From Terebella lapidaria (taxonomy: Eukaryota; Annelida; Polychaeta; Terebellida; Terebellidae), in the NCBI GenBank assembly GCA_949152475.1, contig OX424555.1:12356868-12420867 (forward strand): a stretch of 64,000 nt of DNA. Reading direction: 5' to 3'. The notes below the pieces were generated by a model. That model did no database searches. It was not told where the DNA came from and worked only from the letters and a program-made list of their open reading frames with translations. Below, piece after piece: positions 36,270-48,047 of the stretch (positions are counted from its first letter, which is position 1; each line of letters begins with the position of its first letter). The translations under genes and the position numbers were made by a program.

Positions 36270-36989
36270 AAAATAGTCTGAAAGATTTCACTTTTTTCAG
36301 AATAACGCGACTATACAGCCGTTACACCATACTGATAGAATGTCCACCGGAACCAGATTCTCGGTGCGACCAACGCCAACCCCCAACCCTCATCCCCTGT
36401 AATAGGTTTTACAAACAATTTATAGGGGATATCCAGTTCCGTATATACAAAAGGGGGATGAATCAAAGAGTCTTTGGGTGAATCTCTATCAATGTTATCA
36501 GCATAACCAGTCCAACTTCCACCTATATCCATTGTAGACGTGATGCGGATATTGACTAGTGAAGGTCACCAATTATTAGCTGATCATTGGGAGAGTTCAC
36601 CTCCAAAGGCCATCCTTGACATTTGGTGTGATACATCACATCATGAGATATATTTGTTGTTTCCAGACAAGTATATATCCCACTTGGAGAACACAGTCTT
36701 AAGAGATATTGGCCAGGTATACAAGGCAAAATCTTGATGAAATTGAACTTGAGAAGCTGGAATTCTTCTTCTTTTTTGGTTTTCTTCCGCCGTTTTCGTT
36801 TCCGCGCGAAAGCAACGTTAATTTGTGGACTTTGTTTTCATGTGATAACTCAAAAAGTCCTCATGCAGGCAGTGGCTGTAAAATTTCACATGGAGGTTTA
36901 TATACCACTAGGTACGAACCCTATTGACTTTGGGATCAATCTGTCAAATGATCTTTGACCAAGAGCTCTAAATGATTTTTGCTGATTCA

Positions 36990-37665
36990 TCCTTGAGGCT
37001 TACTGCATATCTCGTTAACGGTGAGTCGTAGAGCGAAACGGATGTTATTTTTCGGACTCGCGACAACAGACATACATGTCTCAGGGGTATGTTGGTATAT
37101 GTTGGTATAATTTTTTTGCTAGGTCGGCATTTTTTTCATTTCAGTCGATGTCTCAGGACCAGTGTGTCGTAAAGCGAAACGAACGTTAATATCGTACTCG
37201 TGACACTAAGCAAACATGTCTTATTGGTTTGTTGGGTGAACAAAGCCCTCGGCATGATCTTAGGGGTATTTGGTATGAACTTTGACCTTGACCTAAATTT
37301 TTTTGCTGTGTCGACATTTTTCATGTTCGACGTTATTTCGGAACCTGTGCATCGTAGAGCGAAACGGACTTTATTTTCGGGCACGTTGCCCCATAAAGGT
37401 ATGTCTTTTCGGTATTGAGAATAAACTTTGACCTTGACGTGGAATTTCCATTGATATCTCGGAAATGATGAATCATAGAGTGGAAGGGACGTTAATGTCT
37501 GGCTTGTCGCTCTATACCAACATGTCTAAAGGCTATTAGGGACGAACCTTTACCTGAATGTTTTTTTTTCTGAGTCGGCAGTTTTCTTTTTTGTCGATAT
37601 CTCGGAAACGGTATGTCGTAGAAGAAAACAGACGTTATAAACTCTTGGCCCTATACAATCATCTG
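36990..37665 (+). repeat. Degenerate ~145-bp tandem repeat
   Basis: Five divergent units are marked by GTCGTAGAGCGAAACGGATG-like blocks near 37025, 37165, 37350, 37470 and 37615. Each is preceded by a TATCTCGGAAACGG-like block, and two by TTTGACCTTGACC. Copies are only 60-75% alike by eye. It sits just upstream of the HECT gene. Confidence 0.65.
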
Positions 37666-37963
37666 TCCAATCACCTGAAGCAAATATCTCTACACCGAAA
37701 TGCCCCCAAGGCGTCTTTAGGCCTTGACCACCAGTTTAAAATGGATGTTGAAATAGCGCCAGTATATGAAAGTAGTCCAAGTCCCATGCCCTATATTCGT
37801 CATGTGAGGCCCAATAAGACATCCTTCTAGGATTTGACCATTCAACATAGATTCTAAATGGCTTTGTTTATGAACTGTTTTTAAGGGACCCACGATTACC
37901 TAAAAAACAGAAGAGAAAGCGCTTTGATTATTGGTAGTAAGTGATCATAACCTTCTTTGCAGG

Positions 37964-40438
37964 ATGGCAGGCGGCGAAGATTTCTACCAATATATGCGAT
38001 CTCTTGGGATAGAAAACGTCGACCAATTACAGGCTGAAAAGGTTCGTTATTGAATACCTTACCTGCAGATAATATTTCAATTCGCATTGTAGTCGTCGTT
38101 CGTTGATGTGATGTGAACATTGATACTTGTAGAATTGAGAGGGAATTCATCCTTCCAAAGAGTTTAACATATATTTTCACAGCAACAATATAAAATAACA
38201 TGATTTCAGATTGACGAAACAGTTGTGCCTTTGCTGAGCGATGAGGACCTCGCCAAGTACATTCCACAAAAGGGCAATCGGGTTCTGGTTATGGAATTCT
38301 GCCGCAAACAAAACGGACTGGAAGACAAAAAGGCGGGCCTTTCGAAAAAGAAATCAGACCTCCTGAGTAGAATCTCACAGAAAATTGGACTATCAAAAGG
38401 TAAACCCTACCGACGCTCCGATGCAGGTCAACAAAGCAAAGGAAACCCTAAGGAGGACAGAATAGTGGAAATCGGGTGGTGTTCGTACTCTGCTTCGAAG
38501 AGAAGACACGTGCAAGTAAAGAAGACTACAGGTGGCGGAACACGTTATCCTAGGATGCTTAAGACTTCATCCAAACAGGATATCCTTGATGAAGGAAAGG
38601 CGCTATTTTTCCCAAATGGAACCAGTGTCCAGGGTGACGTGGAAGATTTCGACTTTGAAGTTTCTACTGACGTGAAAGGCATTAACCTACTCGACGAGAA
38701 TACTACAATCGGGGATCTGTATACGCAAACTAAGCATCGATATATCAGATTCTATATTTTGACAAAACTCAGGGATTCAAAACCTGATGACGAGGACGTG
38801 GAAGGTAACCTCGATGAAGAACCCACACTCGTAAAATCTGCGCAAGCTATGGACGATGGACATGATAATTCTACATCCAATGACTCAGACATACCGACCC
38901 TGCAGCCGAGGTTCTCTTCACAACTCCAAGAAAAGCAGGTCAATGACGAGTGGAGAGATAATTTGGCTGAAACATTATTAAACGAAGAATTGATGGATAC
39001 AGGTACGCTGACAACAGATGTACCAGTCATGCCCCCCCCCCCCCCCAAGATCATCAAGATGTACCTTTCACTTTCGTGAGCGAGAATGAGACGATCCTTT
39101 CATTCAATCCTGCTGTACAAGATGAAGTCCCGATAACTAGCTGCGTGAGAGAGAATTCGGTGGCAATACAGGCGATCCTGATGGACGGACCATCAGTTAC
39201 ATAAAATGAAGAAGCCGTCACCTACCAAACTGACACTGACCCAGAGGTACAGTTCTACCAGGAAGCATTCGGCCATGACGAAATTCCACTCGACGACACA
39301 CTCCCGATGCAAACCTTAGATATTCAGCTCCACAGAGGACAAGTCCTCACTGAACTAATCAACTTCTTCATGATGCATGATGTCAACCTCCGACAAACAA
39401 AGATCGAAGTCCAAATGATACTGCCGAACGGGAAACATGAGGTTGGCGAAGATCGAGGTGGCATCATGCGTGATGTACTGACAGAGTTTTGGGAATCTTT
39501 CTATATGAAACATACCCAGGGGAATACACTGAAAGTGCCTGTATTATCGCACCGTATGTCCAGTGGCCACTGGAAAGCATGTGCACAAGTTGTCGTTATG
39601 GGTTACTTGCAAGAACATTACTTACCTGTGGAGTTTGCGCCACCCTTCCTGAGACGCGCGATCAATCGCATGCGCGAGGGACACAAAGACCTGGTGGAAA
39701 GCTTCCTCAATTATGTTCCCGAGTATGAGAAAGAAATCCTGTCCGCAGCGATGAATGACTATGAGACCACAGATCACGATGACTTGATAGATACTTTGGA
39801 AGCACACGCAGTACGCACTCTCCCCAACTGTCACAACATTGTCAGTATCCTCGAGGAAATTGCACATAAAGAGCTCATCCAGGTCCCAGCTTTCGTTGCT
39901 GATTGCTGGAGTGAAGTGTTCCATGGAGATCTCCGGCAGGTGATTGGGTCAGAACTGGACAGTATTCTACAGTCGTCGGTGCCATCTGCAAATAAGGTAT
40001 TGAAAATATTGGAGTTTCCGGAGATGAATATTGACCAAGAGAAGTGCAGTGTCTTCCTCAAATCATATCTGAAGTCTTGCTCGAAAGCTACGTTGAAGAA
40101 ATTCCTCAGGTTTTGTACAGGTAAGTTGGAATGTGAGATTGATGATATTTCTCTCATCACTACCGCATTTTTGGTCCTATATTTGATGCACTGTATAAAT
40201 ATAACAGATCCATAATATCACGATGATTTTTATTTGCTTCGCAGGTGCTGATGTTCTGCTATCAAAATCCATTCAGATTCGATTTGTGCCAGCAACATCC
40301 AGCTTTCGCCGATCGCCCGTTTCCCATAGTTGCGGATGTGTGTTAGAGCTACAAGATACTTATGAAAGCATGTTGGAACTTCGTGAAGAGTTTGACTCCA
40401 TATTCCAAGCTGGGGTCTGGGTGATGGACATAGTTTAA
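37964..40438 (+). CDS. SAM-HECT ubiquitin-protein ligase (E3)
   Basis: Exons 37964-38041, 38210-39002, 39245-40120 and 40245-40438 join in frame to about 646 residues. Residues 1-62 resemble a SAM domain (FYQYMRSLGIENVDQLQAEK, LSDEDLAKYIPQKGNR). A middle domain follows, with GGGTRYP and FFPNGTS, then an acidic linker. The C-terminal HECT domain runs from LIN-FFMMHDV through GEDRGGIMRDVLTEFW to the C-lobe FRRSPVSHSCGCVLEL, where the Cys of HSC (TGC at 40331) should accept ubiquitin. HECT enzymes take ubiquitin on this Cys and pass it to a substrate; the substrate here is unknown. The intron ends right before the first ATG, so a 5' UTR exon lies upstream. AATAAA lies at 40698. Odd: reading on past 39002 gives protein-like sequence that fails at a run of 15 C (39032-39046, shifts frame) and TAA at 39202. 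A GT-AG intron 39003-39244 removes both. Confidence 0.88.
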
Positions 40439-40731
40439 GGATTTGATATCCTTCTTATCTGTTTTACTCATATAGTGGAGTTGATTAGTTTAGCAGGAAA
40501 GTATTAAAATAAGTAATATTCAATGAGTGAGTTGTGTCAAGAAATTGACCTAATATATTGTCTTTTTGCATATAGATCTACCAGTTATGTTTGTGAAAGG
40601 TATTTTGTTGCAGCCGTAATCTTCAAACATGTTCCTTATTTCCATGCATTGTCTGCTGTTCTGTTAAATGCCTTTTAACCCTTGCAGATGTTATGAAAAT
40701 AAAATTGATTTGGTACCAGTTTCATCTCTTT

Positions 40732-41716
40732 AGGTTACAGGCCCTATGGTCCGATAACCTATTGCCATCGTGTTGCGTCCGACCGTCCGTCTGTCCATAT
40801 TTTCATGTTTCAAACTTCCTGAAATTCTGCACAGAAATGCCTAAAAATATTTCAAGAGGGAGATATTTCTTAAGTTCTCTCATTTTCGGTTTTTAATCAA
40901 AATGGCGATCAGTTTGATGATAAATGACCAATTTTGGACTTTGATGTTTTTTTCTCGAATCGTGTCCGATCAGTTTCGAGATTTGAAAAAAAAAAAGTTT
41001 CAATATTTTTGTTTCAATAGATTAATCTTATGGACTTCTGTGACATGTACAAATGTCGTTGCCCTTGAGTCGCAGGTCTCCGTTTGGTGGGCATTTTGAA
41101 ATTCTAAGGGGTTGTCGAAAAAAAAAACATTGGGCCAAATCTCAATTCAAGCCATCTCTAGAAAACAAAATTTCACCCTTCCAAAAAAAATTTGGAATTT
41201 TTCGCCACTTTTTCCCTTCATAATGCGAGCTGCCACAACTGCCCAGAACGCCTGATAGAACGGATAGAGATTATATATTGGCTCTTCCAAATGTGAAATC
41301 ACATATGGCGATTTGTGTGGTTACCTTGAATTCGACCTTCGATTCTCTGCAAGGTCAAAACAGCTATTTTGGGACAAAGAAATGCCAAATTTGCCTTTTC
41401 AGATGAAGTGCTTGTGGATCGAGCTATGTTTGCATTATGTAACATATAGGGAGTACATATATGGTACAACTAATGATGACCTTGAGCTTGACCTCGGATA
41501 CCCTTGAGTGCTAAAAAGCTGAGGAAAATGTGTAAATTGGCCTCTACGTCCCAACGGCTTGCCTCTATATATGAACATATAGCTAGAAAATGCACACCCA
41601 ATAGGGACATCGAAGTTCACACAGATAGCCTTGATTAGTAAATCCCATGGTAGTATGTGACCTGTAGTGCTCAAAACCAAAATAGTCCGGTAACCTATTT
41701 AAGCCTTTGGGCTAAT
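40732..41716 (-). mobile_element. GGTTACC-family repeat element, minus orientation
   Basis: Its terminal hairpin end starts at 40732 (AGGTTACAGGCC then GGTCCGATAACC), followed by a decayed ACGG stretch. Its left end (TTAGCCCAAAGGCTTA on the minus strand) closes at 41701-41716. It is an array-less copy like 6276-7623. It begins about 30 bp after the HECT polyadenylation signal. Confidence 0.8.
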
Positions 41717-41718
41717 TT

Positions 41719-42040
41719 TTAGCTTACCGAGCCAGATGGCCCAATAAACTTATGTCGTCAGTTTGCGTACGGTTGTCCGACGTCCGTTATCCGTCTGTGA
41801 CCGAAAATTTCCGGAATCAGCCTGAAGCTTTTTTCTGAAATTTTGTTTCAATGTTCCTTCTGAAAATATCTCAAAGTCGCTTGCTTAAAAAAAGCGGCGA
41901 GGATTTTATTACGGAAAACGTCCAATTTTGGTTTTCGGCGGCCACTTTTTTTCTCTAAAATTTGCGTCCCAAATCAAGTCACTAAATCCATTGAGAAAAT
42001 TTGGGCTTTGAAAATTTCATCAACTTTTTCCTTCCTAACG
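41719..42040 (-). mobile_element. Diverged partial GGTTACC-family end
   Basis: It starts AGCTTACCGAGCCAGATGGC then CCAATAAACTTATG, mirrors the terminal hairpin region, and continues with a degenerate tail. It adjoins the left end of the preceding copy directly. The other end is not seen. Confidence 0.5.
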
Positions 42041-42044
42041 GGAG

Positions 42045-42275
42045 CAGTACACACTACAGTACACACTCCTGTAGTACAAACCCTGTAATGCACACCCCTG
42101 TAGTACAAACCCCTAGAGTGCACACCCCTGTAATACACACCCCTAGAGCACACAGCCATGTGGTACACACCCATAGAGTACACATCCCTATAGTACACAC
42201 CCGTAATGATCCCTAGAGTACACACACCCCTGTAGTACAAACCCTGTAGTACACACCCCTTTAGTACACAAACGG
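42045..42275. repeat. 16-17-bp minisatellite (GTAGTACACACCCCT)
   Basis: About 13 units of GTAGTACACACCCCT, GTAGTACAAACCCCT and CTAGAGCACACA type, with small indels. Open frames through it are artefacts. It lies downstream of the integrase-core gene. Confidence 0.85.
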
Positions 42276-42422
42276 TGTACATTTATCGATCATTCAATTA
42301 GAAACTGAGAATGATTTTATAGATCGTTTTAGTGACCGCTCCACTATAATTTTTATACATGTATAATTTGGTCATACAGCAACACAAATATGTGATTTAT
42401 TCACACTACACGATCAGATACT

Positions 42423-44207
42423 TCACATTAAGGACAGTTGTATCTCCTCTCGAAGTTCTAGATAAAGTTCTGCGGCTCCGAATGGGGTCATTGCTTTTTC
42501 GATGCCCTTTTCCTCAGTTATTAGTGTTGCTAGTTCGGAAATGTCAGCATCTGCGCAAAGTTGAGTAGGGAAGTTGCATTCGGCTTCGCAAGCCCTGACG
42601 TCGTTGCCTTCAATAGGGCAAAGATAGTCCAGTGCGTTGTACAAGTGAGGTGCGTTGTACATGACGACAGGACGTCCGTATGTATTCGAACGGAACCTGT
42701 CGGGTCGGATCCTGTGCGAGTTCCACACGGACACCAATTCATTGAGTTCATTCTGCAAAACATGACACGATCAGTGAAATGAAATATATGGCATCTAGAC
42801 CTGATCACACGATTCTCCAACACCGTGGTTTTATATTTTATAGTGCCTGTGTCAAGTTGCGTTTCATAACCTATCAGATGCGTTTCATAAATGCGAACAT
42901 GGGAATGAACGCGGAAATATCTACATGTACAGAAATTGTCAACAGTGGATGGACGTATCTTCTATCAATAGGGATTTTCAAACTATAGCAGATCACATCA
43001 ACAATTATTAAGCAAAACAAAACTAAATACTCAGATATTGCAAACCCTCGCCTTTAGATTTAATCATTACAGTTTCAGCTGATAACCCCTAATTTTCTAC
43101 CTCAGCCGAAAATAGGGAGGTTTGCTCGTATGACCAGCGGTCATATATATCAAATGATGCAGAATCGGCCATAGAAAAATACAGAAAATGTTGGAAAACT
43201 TCATCTTAATGAGGAGTTATAGCCATTTAAGTGATGTTCACGTGTTCGGTCGCCATTCTGTCAACTCCCTCGATCAGACCATTCTTCTTCCAGCGTGCAC
43301 GTGGACAGCGAGACATAGAAAAAGGAAAACAGACAAAAAACCAACAACAACAAAACAGAGCCCCAGGGCGGGGAAAAGATTGGAAATCACCAACCTTAAT
43401 AACTGTCATGAAACAAAATTGAATGAGATTTTTATCCAAGATGCTGCCAGTAAAGAGTCCATCATCTGCCAGAAACTGGAAGAGGTCCATCCAATACTGG
43501 CCACACTGCTTCCTCAGGGTTCCCCACCAGGACTCAATGCGTTGATTCAGATGACTTGTTCCATACAAAAAAGAAGCATCAGCGTTCTGCCTCAGGAATG
43601 TCTGGAAGATTTCCACGTGGCCATTTTCAGTACCATGGTCGGCTCGCACCCGGACTGGACAACCCCCTAGCGCGTTAATTGCTTGAATATAGTATCCACC
43701 GATGACACTTGGATCATTGTTTGTATAACATGCCTTCAACCATATGATTTGTCTAGAAAAACCATCGATGCAACCATGTATGCATATGCCATATTTTTTC
43801 AATTTATCATATCCATCGATATGCCATATGAAATTCGGTCCTTTGGAAGTATATTTTCTTCGTTTTAAACAGTGTCTTGAACGAAGGTCCACACCTTCAG
43901 GATCCAATTCTTTTAGTATAATACGGATTGTTTCTCTCTTCACGATTAAACCATTCTGCAGGCATTTCAAGTGCATCCACCTGTATCCATGCTGCCGCCC
44001 AGACTGCTGCGTCTCATTGATAATAAAGTCCCAAATGGTTTGCACGTTGGTGAAATTTTTCCTTCTTCTCAAGTTTTGCTTGCGTAAAACTCTCTTCAGG
44101 TGTCTGATACTGACTGTTATTCCGTACTGCTCTTCTAAAACCGCCACAATTTCACCATAATTGAGACCAGAATGAAAGTATTCTGATATTAGTTTGACGT
44201 GATCCAT
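42423..44207 (-). CDS. Integrase-core (DD34E) transposase-like protein, two exons
   Basis: Exons 43395-44207 and 42423-42752 join in phase 0 (donor AAG/GTTGG, acceptor TTTTGCAG/AATG) to about 380 residues. An N-terminal helix-turn-helix-like part (residues 1-60) is followed by a basic linker. The RNase-H-fold core shows FIWHIDGYDKL (D131), VRVRADHGTENG (D190) and NQRIESWWG (E225), so all three catalytic acids are present. After the intron comes the conserved tail NELNELVSVWNSHRIRP ... GRPVVMY ... DYLCPIEGNDV. The start at 44207 follows a strong acceptor (TCTCTCCGTTTCAG), implying a 5' UTR intron; an ATG nine codons upstream is less likely. Proteins like this are scattered in fish, lancelets and molluscs and resemble IS3EU-type DNA transposases. 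I saw no terminal inverted repeats, so it may be a transposon copy or a domesticated gene. The frame is intact. Confidence 0.85.
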
Positions 44208-44497
44208 CGTGTATAATCTGAAACGGAGAGACATACAAATTTATTTGGAACATGGCTATTTCACAGACAGGGTCAGTAATATGTGTGATTGGCAAAAGCC
44301 TTCTCACATGGCATAGAATATTTTTTGATATCGAGAGAAAATCATGGTAGATGAGTAATATTGACAGCGCGGTAAAATAGTAACATAAATATTGATAACA
44401 CGATTAAATTCGTGAGCCCGAAAATACTTTCAAAGACATCGACATTTGTGTCAATGAATCCATGGTAATCTTTTAGATATGCAAAGAGGTGACTGAT

Positions 44498-44756
44498 TAC
44501 GTCCATTTGACAAAATCGCTCCCTCGCGGCGAGAGAGCGATGCGAGGGAGCGAGAGAGCGATACGAGAAAACGAGAGAGCGATGCGAGAGAGCGATACGA
44601 GAGAGCGAGATCCACCTCGCTTCCTCGCATCGTTCTCTTGCTCTCGCTCACTCGCATGTTTCTCTCGCTGTCTCGTTCTTTCGCTGTCTCGCTCTTCCGT
44701 TCTGTTGCTCCCTCGCTCTCTCGTTTCCTCGCTCTGTCGCTCCCTCCTACCCGCAC
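44498..44756 (+). repeat. GAGCGA/TCGCTC fold-back repeat, copy 1
   Basis: The block switches from purine-rich (GCGAGAGAGCGATGCGAGGG) to its inverse (CCTCGCATCGTTCTCTTGCT) at about 44610, so the strand can fold on itself. Its outer edge CGTCCATTTGACAAAATCGC recurs inverted at 46.8 kb. Open frames rich in Arg, Glu and Ser here are simple-sequence artefacts. Confidence 0.8.
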
Positions 44757-46601
44757 GGGCTATTCCCATCCATTCCCTGGACACGCCCCTGTCATACCAG
44801 CTTCATTATACATATAGTAGATATATGCCTAAAACTGGGACATATCAAACGGGTTAAATATACAATTTAGTGGACAATTTCATTCCCAGCTGGTATCCGC
44901 ATATAAAGTGAGATGATCGACCTTCCCTTTCTTCAAATTCTTGATCAACCGGCGCTCTGTTTCGGCAGAGTACACTGTAATTAAGATCCAGAATGACAAT
45001 TGGTTATGATAGAAAATTGTTTGCTCTGACACATCATTTCTTCTTTTGATCTGTGATGATCATTTTGTTCCACTGATAAACTCATCATCATCATTGATTA
45101 TCGTGAAGAAACCTATTTGCCCACTAAACTGAACATGTGCTCCTATGAAACAGATGATATTGATGTGAAATGTACATCATAGTGTCTATTTGTCAGTGAA
45201 TATTAGAAATATTACTGAATGCAAAATTTACATAGGTGATTAAGTTGGTGTGAGACGGATTAAATGGTATGTTTTCAATTGACGAGCAGTATTAAGGAGT
45301 AGTGTACTTTACTTGGACCTGAAAAAGAAGCCCACTAATTCTACTCACCCACTAGATGTATACCATGTTTAATCCGTCTGGCATATTTTTAATCTTCATT
45401 GAATTTAGAAGAAATAGTAACATGCGCTACATGGGCCAGATGTTCCTTGAAATATGAATTTACCAGGTTGTCGGTGTATTGTAAATTGATTAAATGGGAC
45501 AAATCCAATGCGCAATGAAAAGCAACGATTTATAATGTATAATGTATAGATGGTTTGCTACTGCTCAACTCAACACCATTTATCAAAAGAATTTACTGGA
45601 CGGCAACACCTTCAGTGGACGGCAATACAATACCAATCCTATTCTCAAAACAGGATTATGACGTCATCTGCAAAGCATCGATACAATCACCGCCTCCCAT
45701 CCTACTACCACCCAAGGTCCCCTGTCCCTCTCCTACCGCCCCCACCCCCTGTCTCCACATTCGCCCGGTGCAAGCTACCTCATTGGTCATATCACTGTCA
45801 CATGGTAGCGAGCCTTATCCACTCATCAAGCTCTCTGAGGGTATTGGATCGGAGCATCATGCACATTATGTATGTTATTGTGGATGTCCTAGCGAAATCT
45901 AAATGACTGGAATATGTAGAAATATGGTATATATAGGGTATATTCAATAACCAGACGAAATTTTAATATTAATACATACATAACTGAACACAAAATCCTC
46001 ACATATTTTATTCGGATTGAGAAAATTCGTTAAATATCAGTAATTACATGGATACTATGTAACTTCCGATTCCAGAAAGTGATTTGACAGCGATATATTA
46101 TGCCACTTCAATTGTAATTTGTTTTCGTTACAATTCACAAACAAGTTCCATGAATAACGTTCAAAATTTCGAAATATAAATTGCTGACATCAGTTATTGT
46201 GTGCGTTGTGCGAGGGTGTGGACTCGGATTATGCATCTTAATAAATGAAATATGAATCGTTATTTCTGTGGCAAACGTCGTACATGTATGTTTTGCGCTG
46301 TTTAAATTTCATTGAACACGTAGACATTGTTTTGACGACATGGATTAACTGAGACCATTTGACCATGCGCTATTACTGGTATTGGTAGGCTTATATATGA
46401 CAAAACCTAACTGTTAATGCAGCAAAGTTGATGTGACTTTGTTTCGCGCGCACGAAAAATATTATCATGGAAACGAATCAAATTAGGGTCCGAACGAAAA
46501 CAAAAAATACTTCGAGAACGATATCGTGAGAAGGAAGAAATTTTACATAAAAGAATTCAGAAAATTATCGTTACAAGAACGAAGACTTTTATTGTGACCA
46601 G
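44757..46601. other. DNA between two inverted fold-back repeats
   Basis: No gene. A small hairpin lies at about 45253-45380 (AGACGGATTAAA and its inverse TTTAATCCGTCT). A C-rich stretch at 45695-45750 encodes nothing convincing. Confidence 0.45.
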
Positions 46602-46812
46602 TCACCTGAGCGAGGGAACGAGAGAGCAAGATAACGAGGGAGCGAGACAGCGATAGAACGAGAAAACGACGGAGCAAGAGAACGAGAGAACAATGCGAGT
46701 GAGCGAGAGAGAGATGCGAGAGAACGATATCTACCGAGAAAACTCGCATCGCTCTCTCGTTCTCTCGTTTCGCGCTATCGCCGCGAGGGAGCGAGATTGT
46801 CAAATGGACGCT
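46602..46812 (-). repeat. GAGCGA/TCGCTC fold-back repeat, copy 2 (inverted)
   Basis: Same composition and same terminal sequence as 44498-44756, in opposite orientation: it ends CCGCGAGGGAGCGAGATTGT then CAAATGGACG. The pair could be two insertions of one element or the ends of a 2.3-kb one. Confidence 0.8.
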
Positions 46813-46852
46813 ATCAGCCACCATACTGGATGAACACTGATGAGTAATAGGG

Positions 46853-46882
46853 GTGGGTGGGTGGGGGGGGGGGGGGGGGGTA
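46853..46882. repeat. G-run / GGGT microsatellite
   Basis: GGTGGGTGGGTG followed by about 20 G. Low complexity, likely polymorphic. Confidence 0.9.
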
Positions 46883-47117
46883 GATATCCAATACAAGCGT
46901 GAGTGTATACATGTATATTCCCATTGACGATTGAGCATGAATTGGGAAAACAGATATGATTGCTATATCCCTATGTGTAAATGGAAACGGTCAGATACTT
47001 GTCTCAGAATATTCTTTGAAGAACATACTACAAACCGATATCGTACTGAAGTGCCTATGATGTTATAAACTCTTACTGATGTTATAAACGTTCTTGAGAA
47101 CTCAAAAATAAACATTA

Positions 47118-47460
47118 AACTATCACGAGCGCTCGAGTTGAACAAGTTGAGCGCGTGCTTTGTTATGTAGAGCGCGCGAGATAATATGTGAAGCGCCCGA
47201 GATATTATGTCAAGCGCTCGAGATGAACAAGTTGAGCGCTTGCTTTGATATGTAGAGCCCTCGCTATATTATATTGAGCACTCGAGTTAGTTAAGTCGAG
47301 CGCTCTATATGAGTATGTTGAGCGCTCGCTATATTATGTCAAGCGCTTGCTGTGTTATCTCGAGCGCTCGAGATCATAAGTCAAGCGCTCGATATAGTAT
47401 GTCGAGCGCTCGAGATAATATTTTTTCACACACAGGTCCCTTCAGAGCCACCGTAATTCG
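47118..47460 (-). repeat. 21-bp palindromic-core array (AGCGCT), second copy
   Basis: About 14 units with AGCGCTCGAGAT and AGCGCTTGCT cores, more diverged than at 27.6 kb. It ends in GATAATATTTTTTCACACAC then GTCCCTTCAGAGCCACC, the inverse of the left flank of the first array. Confidence 0.85.
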
Positions 47461-47744
47461 CGTCAGTTACTACATGTTTCCCCACGATAAATCATAATGC
47501 AACTCAACATATACATTCAATGTTATCTTTCGACAACAATCAATATAGATAATGAGCAACATGGTTAGCTCAGAGTGTATAGACATATTGGCCAGCGCGT
47601 CGCTGGTTTTCTAAGTTTGGGTAAAGACATACCCACGGAGGGTAGGCATGGACGGCTCCGGTCCTGCTGCTACCACTTGTTTTAAATATGGTCATCTCAA
47701 CAAAAGGATCACAGCACTTTAAAAAATTAGCCATTTCATCCCAT

Positions 47745-48047
47745 TTACCTCAGAAATAAGGTCACTGGTCAAATTCAAACTCACAAGAATATTCAGCATA
47801 CATCATTTCCTATATGTCCACAATTGATTCCTAAGCTGTAAAGTCAATAATAAGCAAGATATAATAAGCCATTTTGTGGTATGACCTTGAAAATAAGGTC
47901 AAAGGTCAAATTGAAGGTCAAAAGAATATTCGACGAATATCATTTCCTATGTGTCCACAATTGATTCCTAGTCTCTAATCTCAATATTAATGAGATATTA
48001 GGCATAATGTGTTCCATTATAAAGCATAGGAGAATTTAACATGGGAA
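47745..48047 (+). mobile_element. GGTTACC-family fragment
   Basis: Two diverged core monomers, one with AGGTCAAAGGTCA (about 47897), and the start of the conserved tail (AGTCTCTAATCTCAATATTA ... CATGGGAAAGTCCCAT). It breaks off abruptly at 48047 into unrelated DNA. Confidence 0.8.

Larger units (their letters stand above)
31030..36518. repeat. Near-identical tandem duplication (A-B, A'-B')
   Basis: Block A (31030-31162) recurs as A' (34823-34955) with about one difference. Block B (33256-34819) recurs as B' (34954-36518) with roughly ten differences over 1.56 kb. Copy 1 carries 2.1 kb between A and B that copy 2 lacks. Inside B are a palindrome-rich inverted-repeat element and a fragment of a GGTTACC-family element. 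Either a recent tandem duplication or two haplotypes joined by the assembler would give this pattern. Confidence 0.9.

Noticed and set aside
44451-44857. Arg/Glu/Ser-rich open frames
   Set aside because: Simple GAGCGA repeat read in frame; both strands and several frames are open equally.
47560-47640. Possible tRNA gene (GGTTAGCTCAGAGTG looks like an A box)
   Set aside because: No matching B box at the right distance and no cloverleaf could be drawn.
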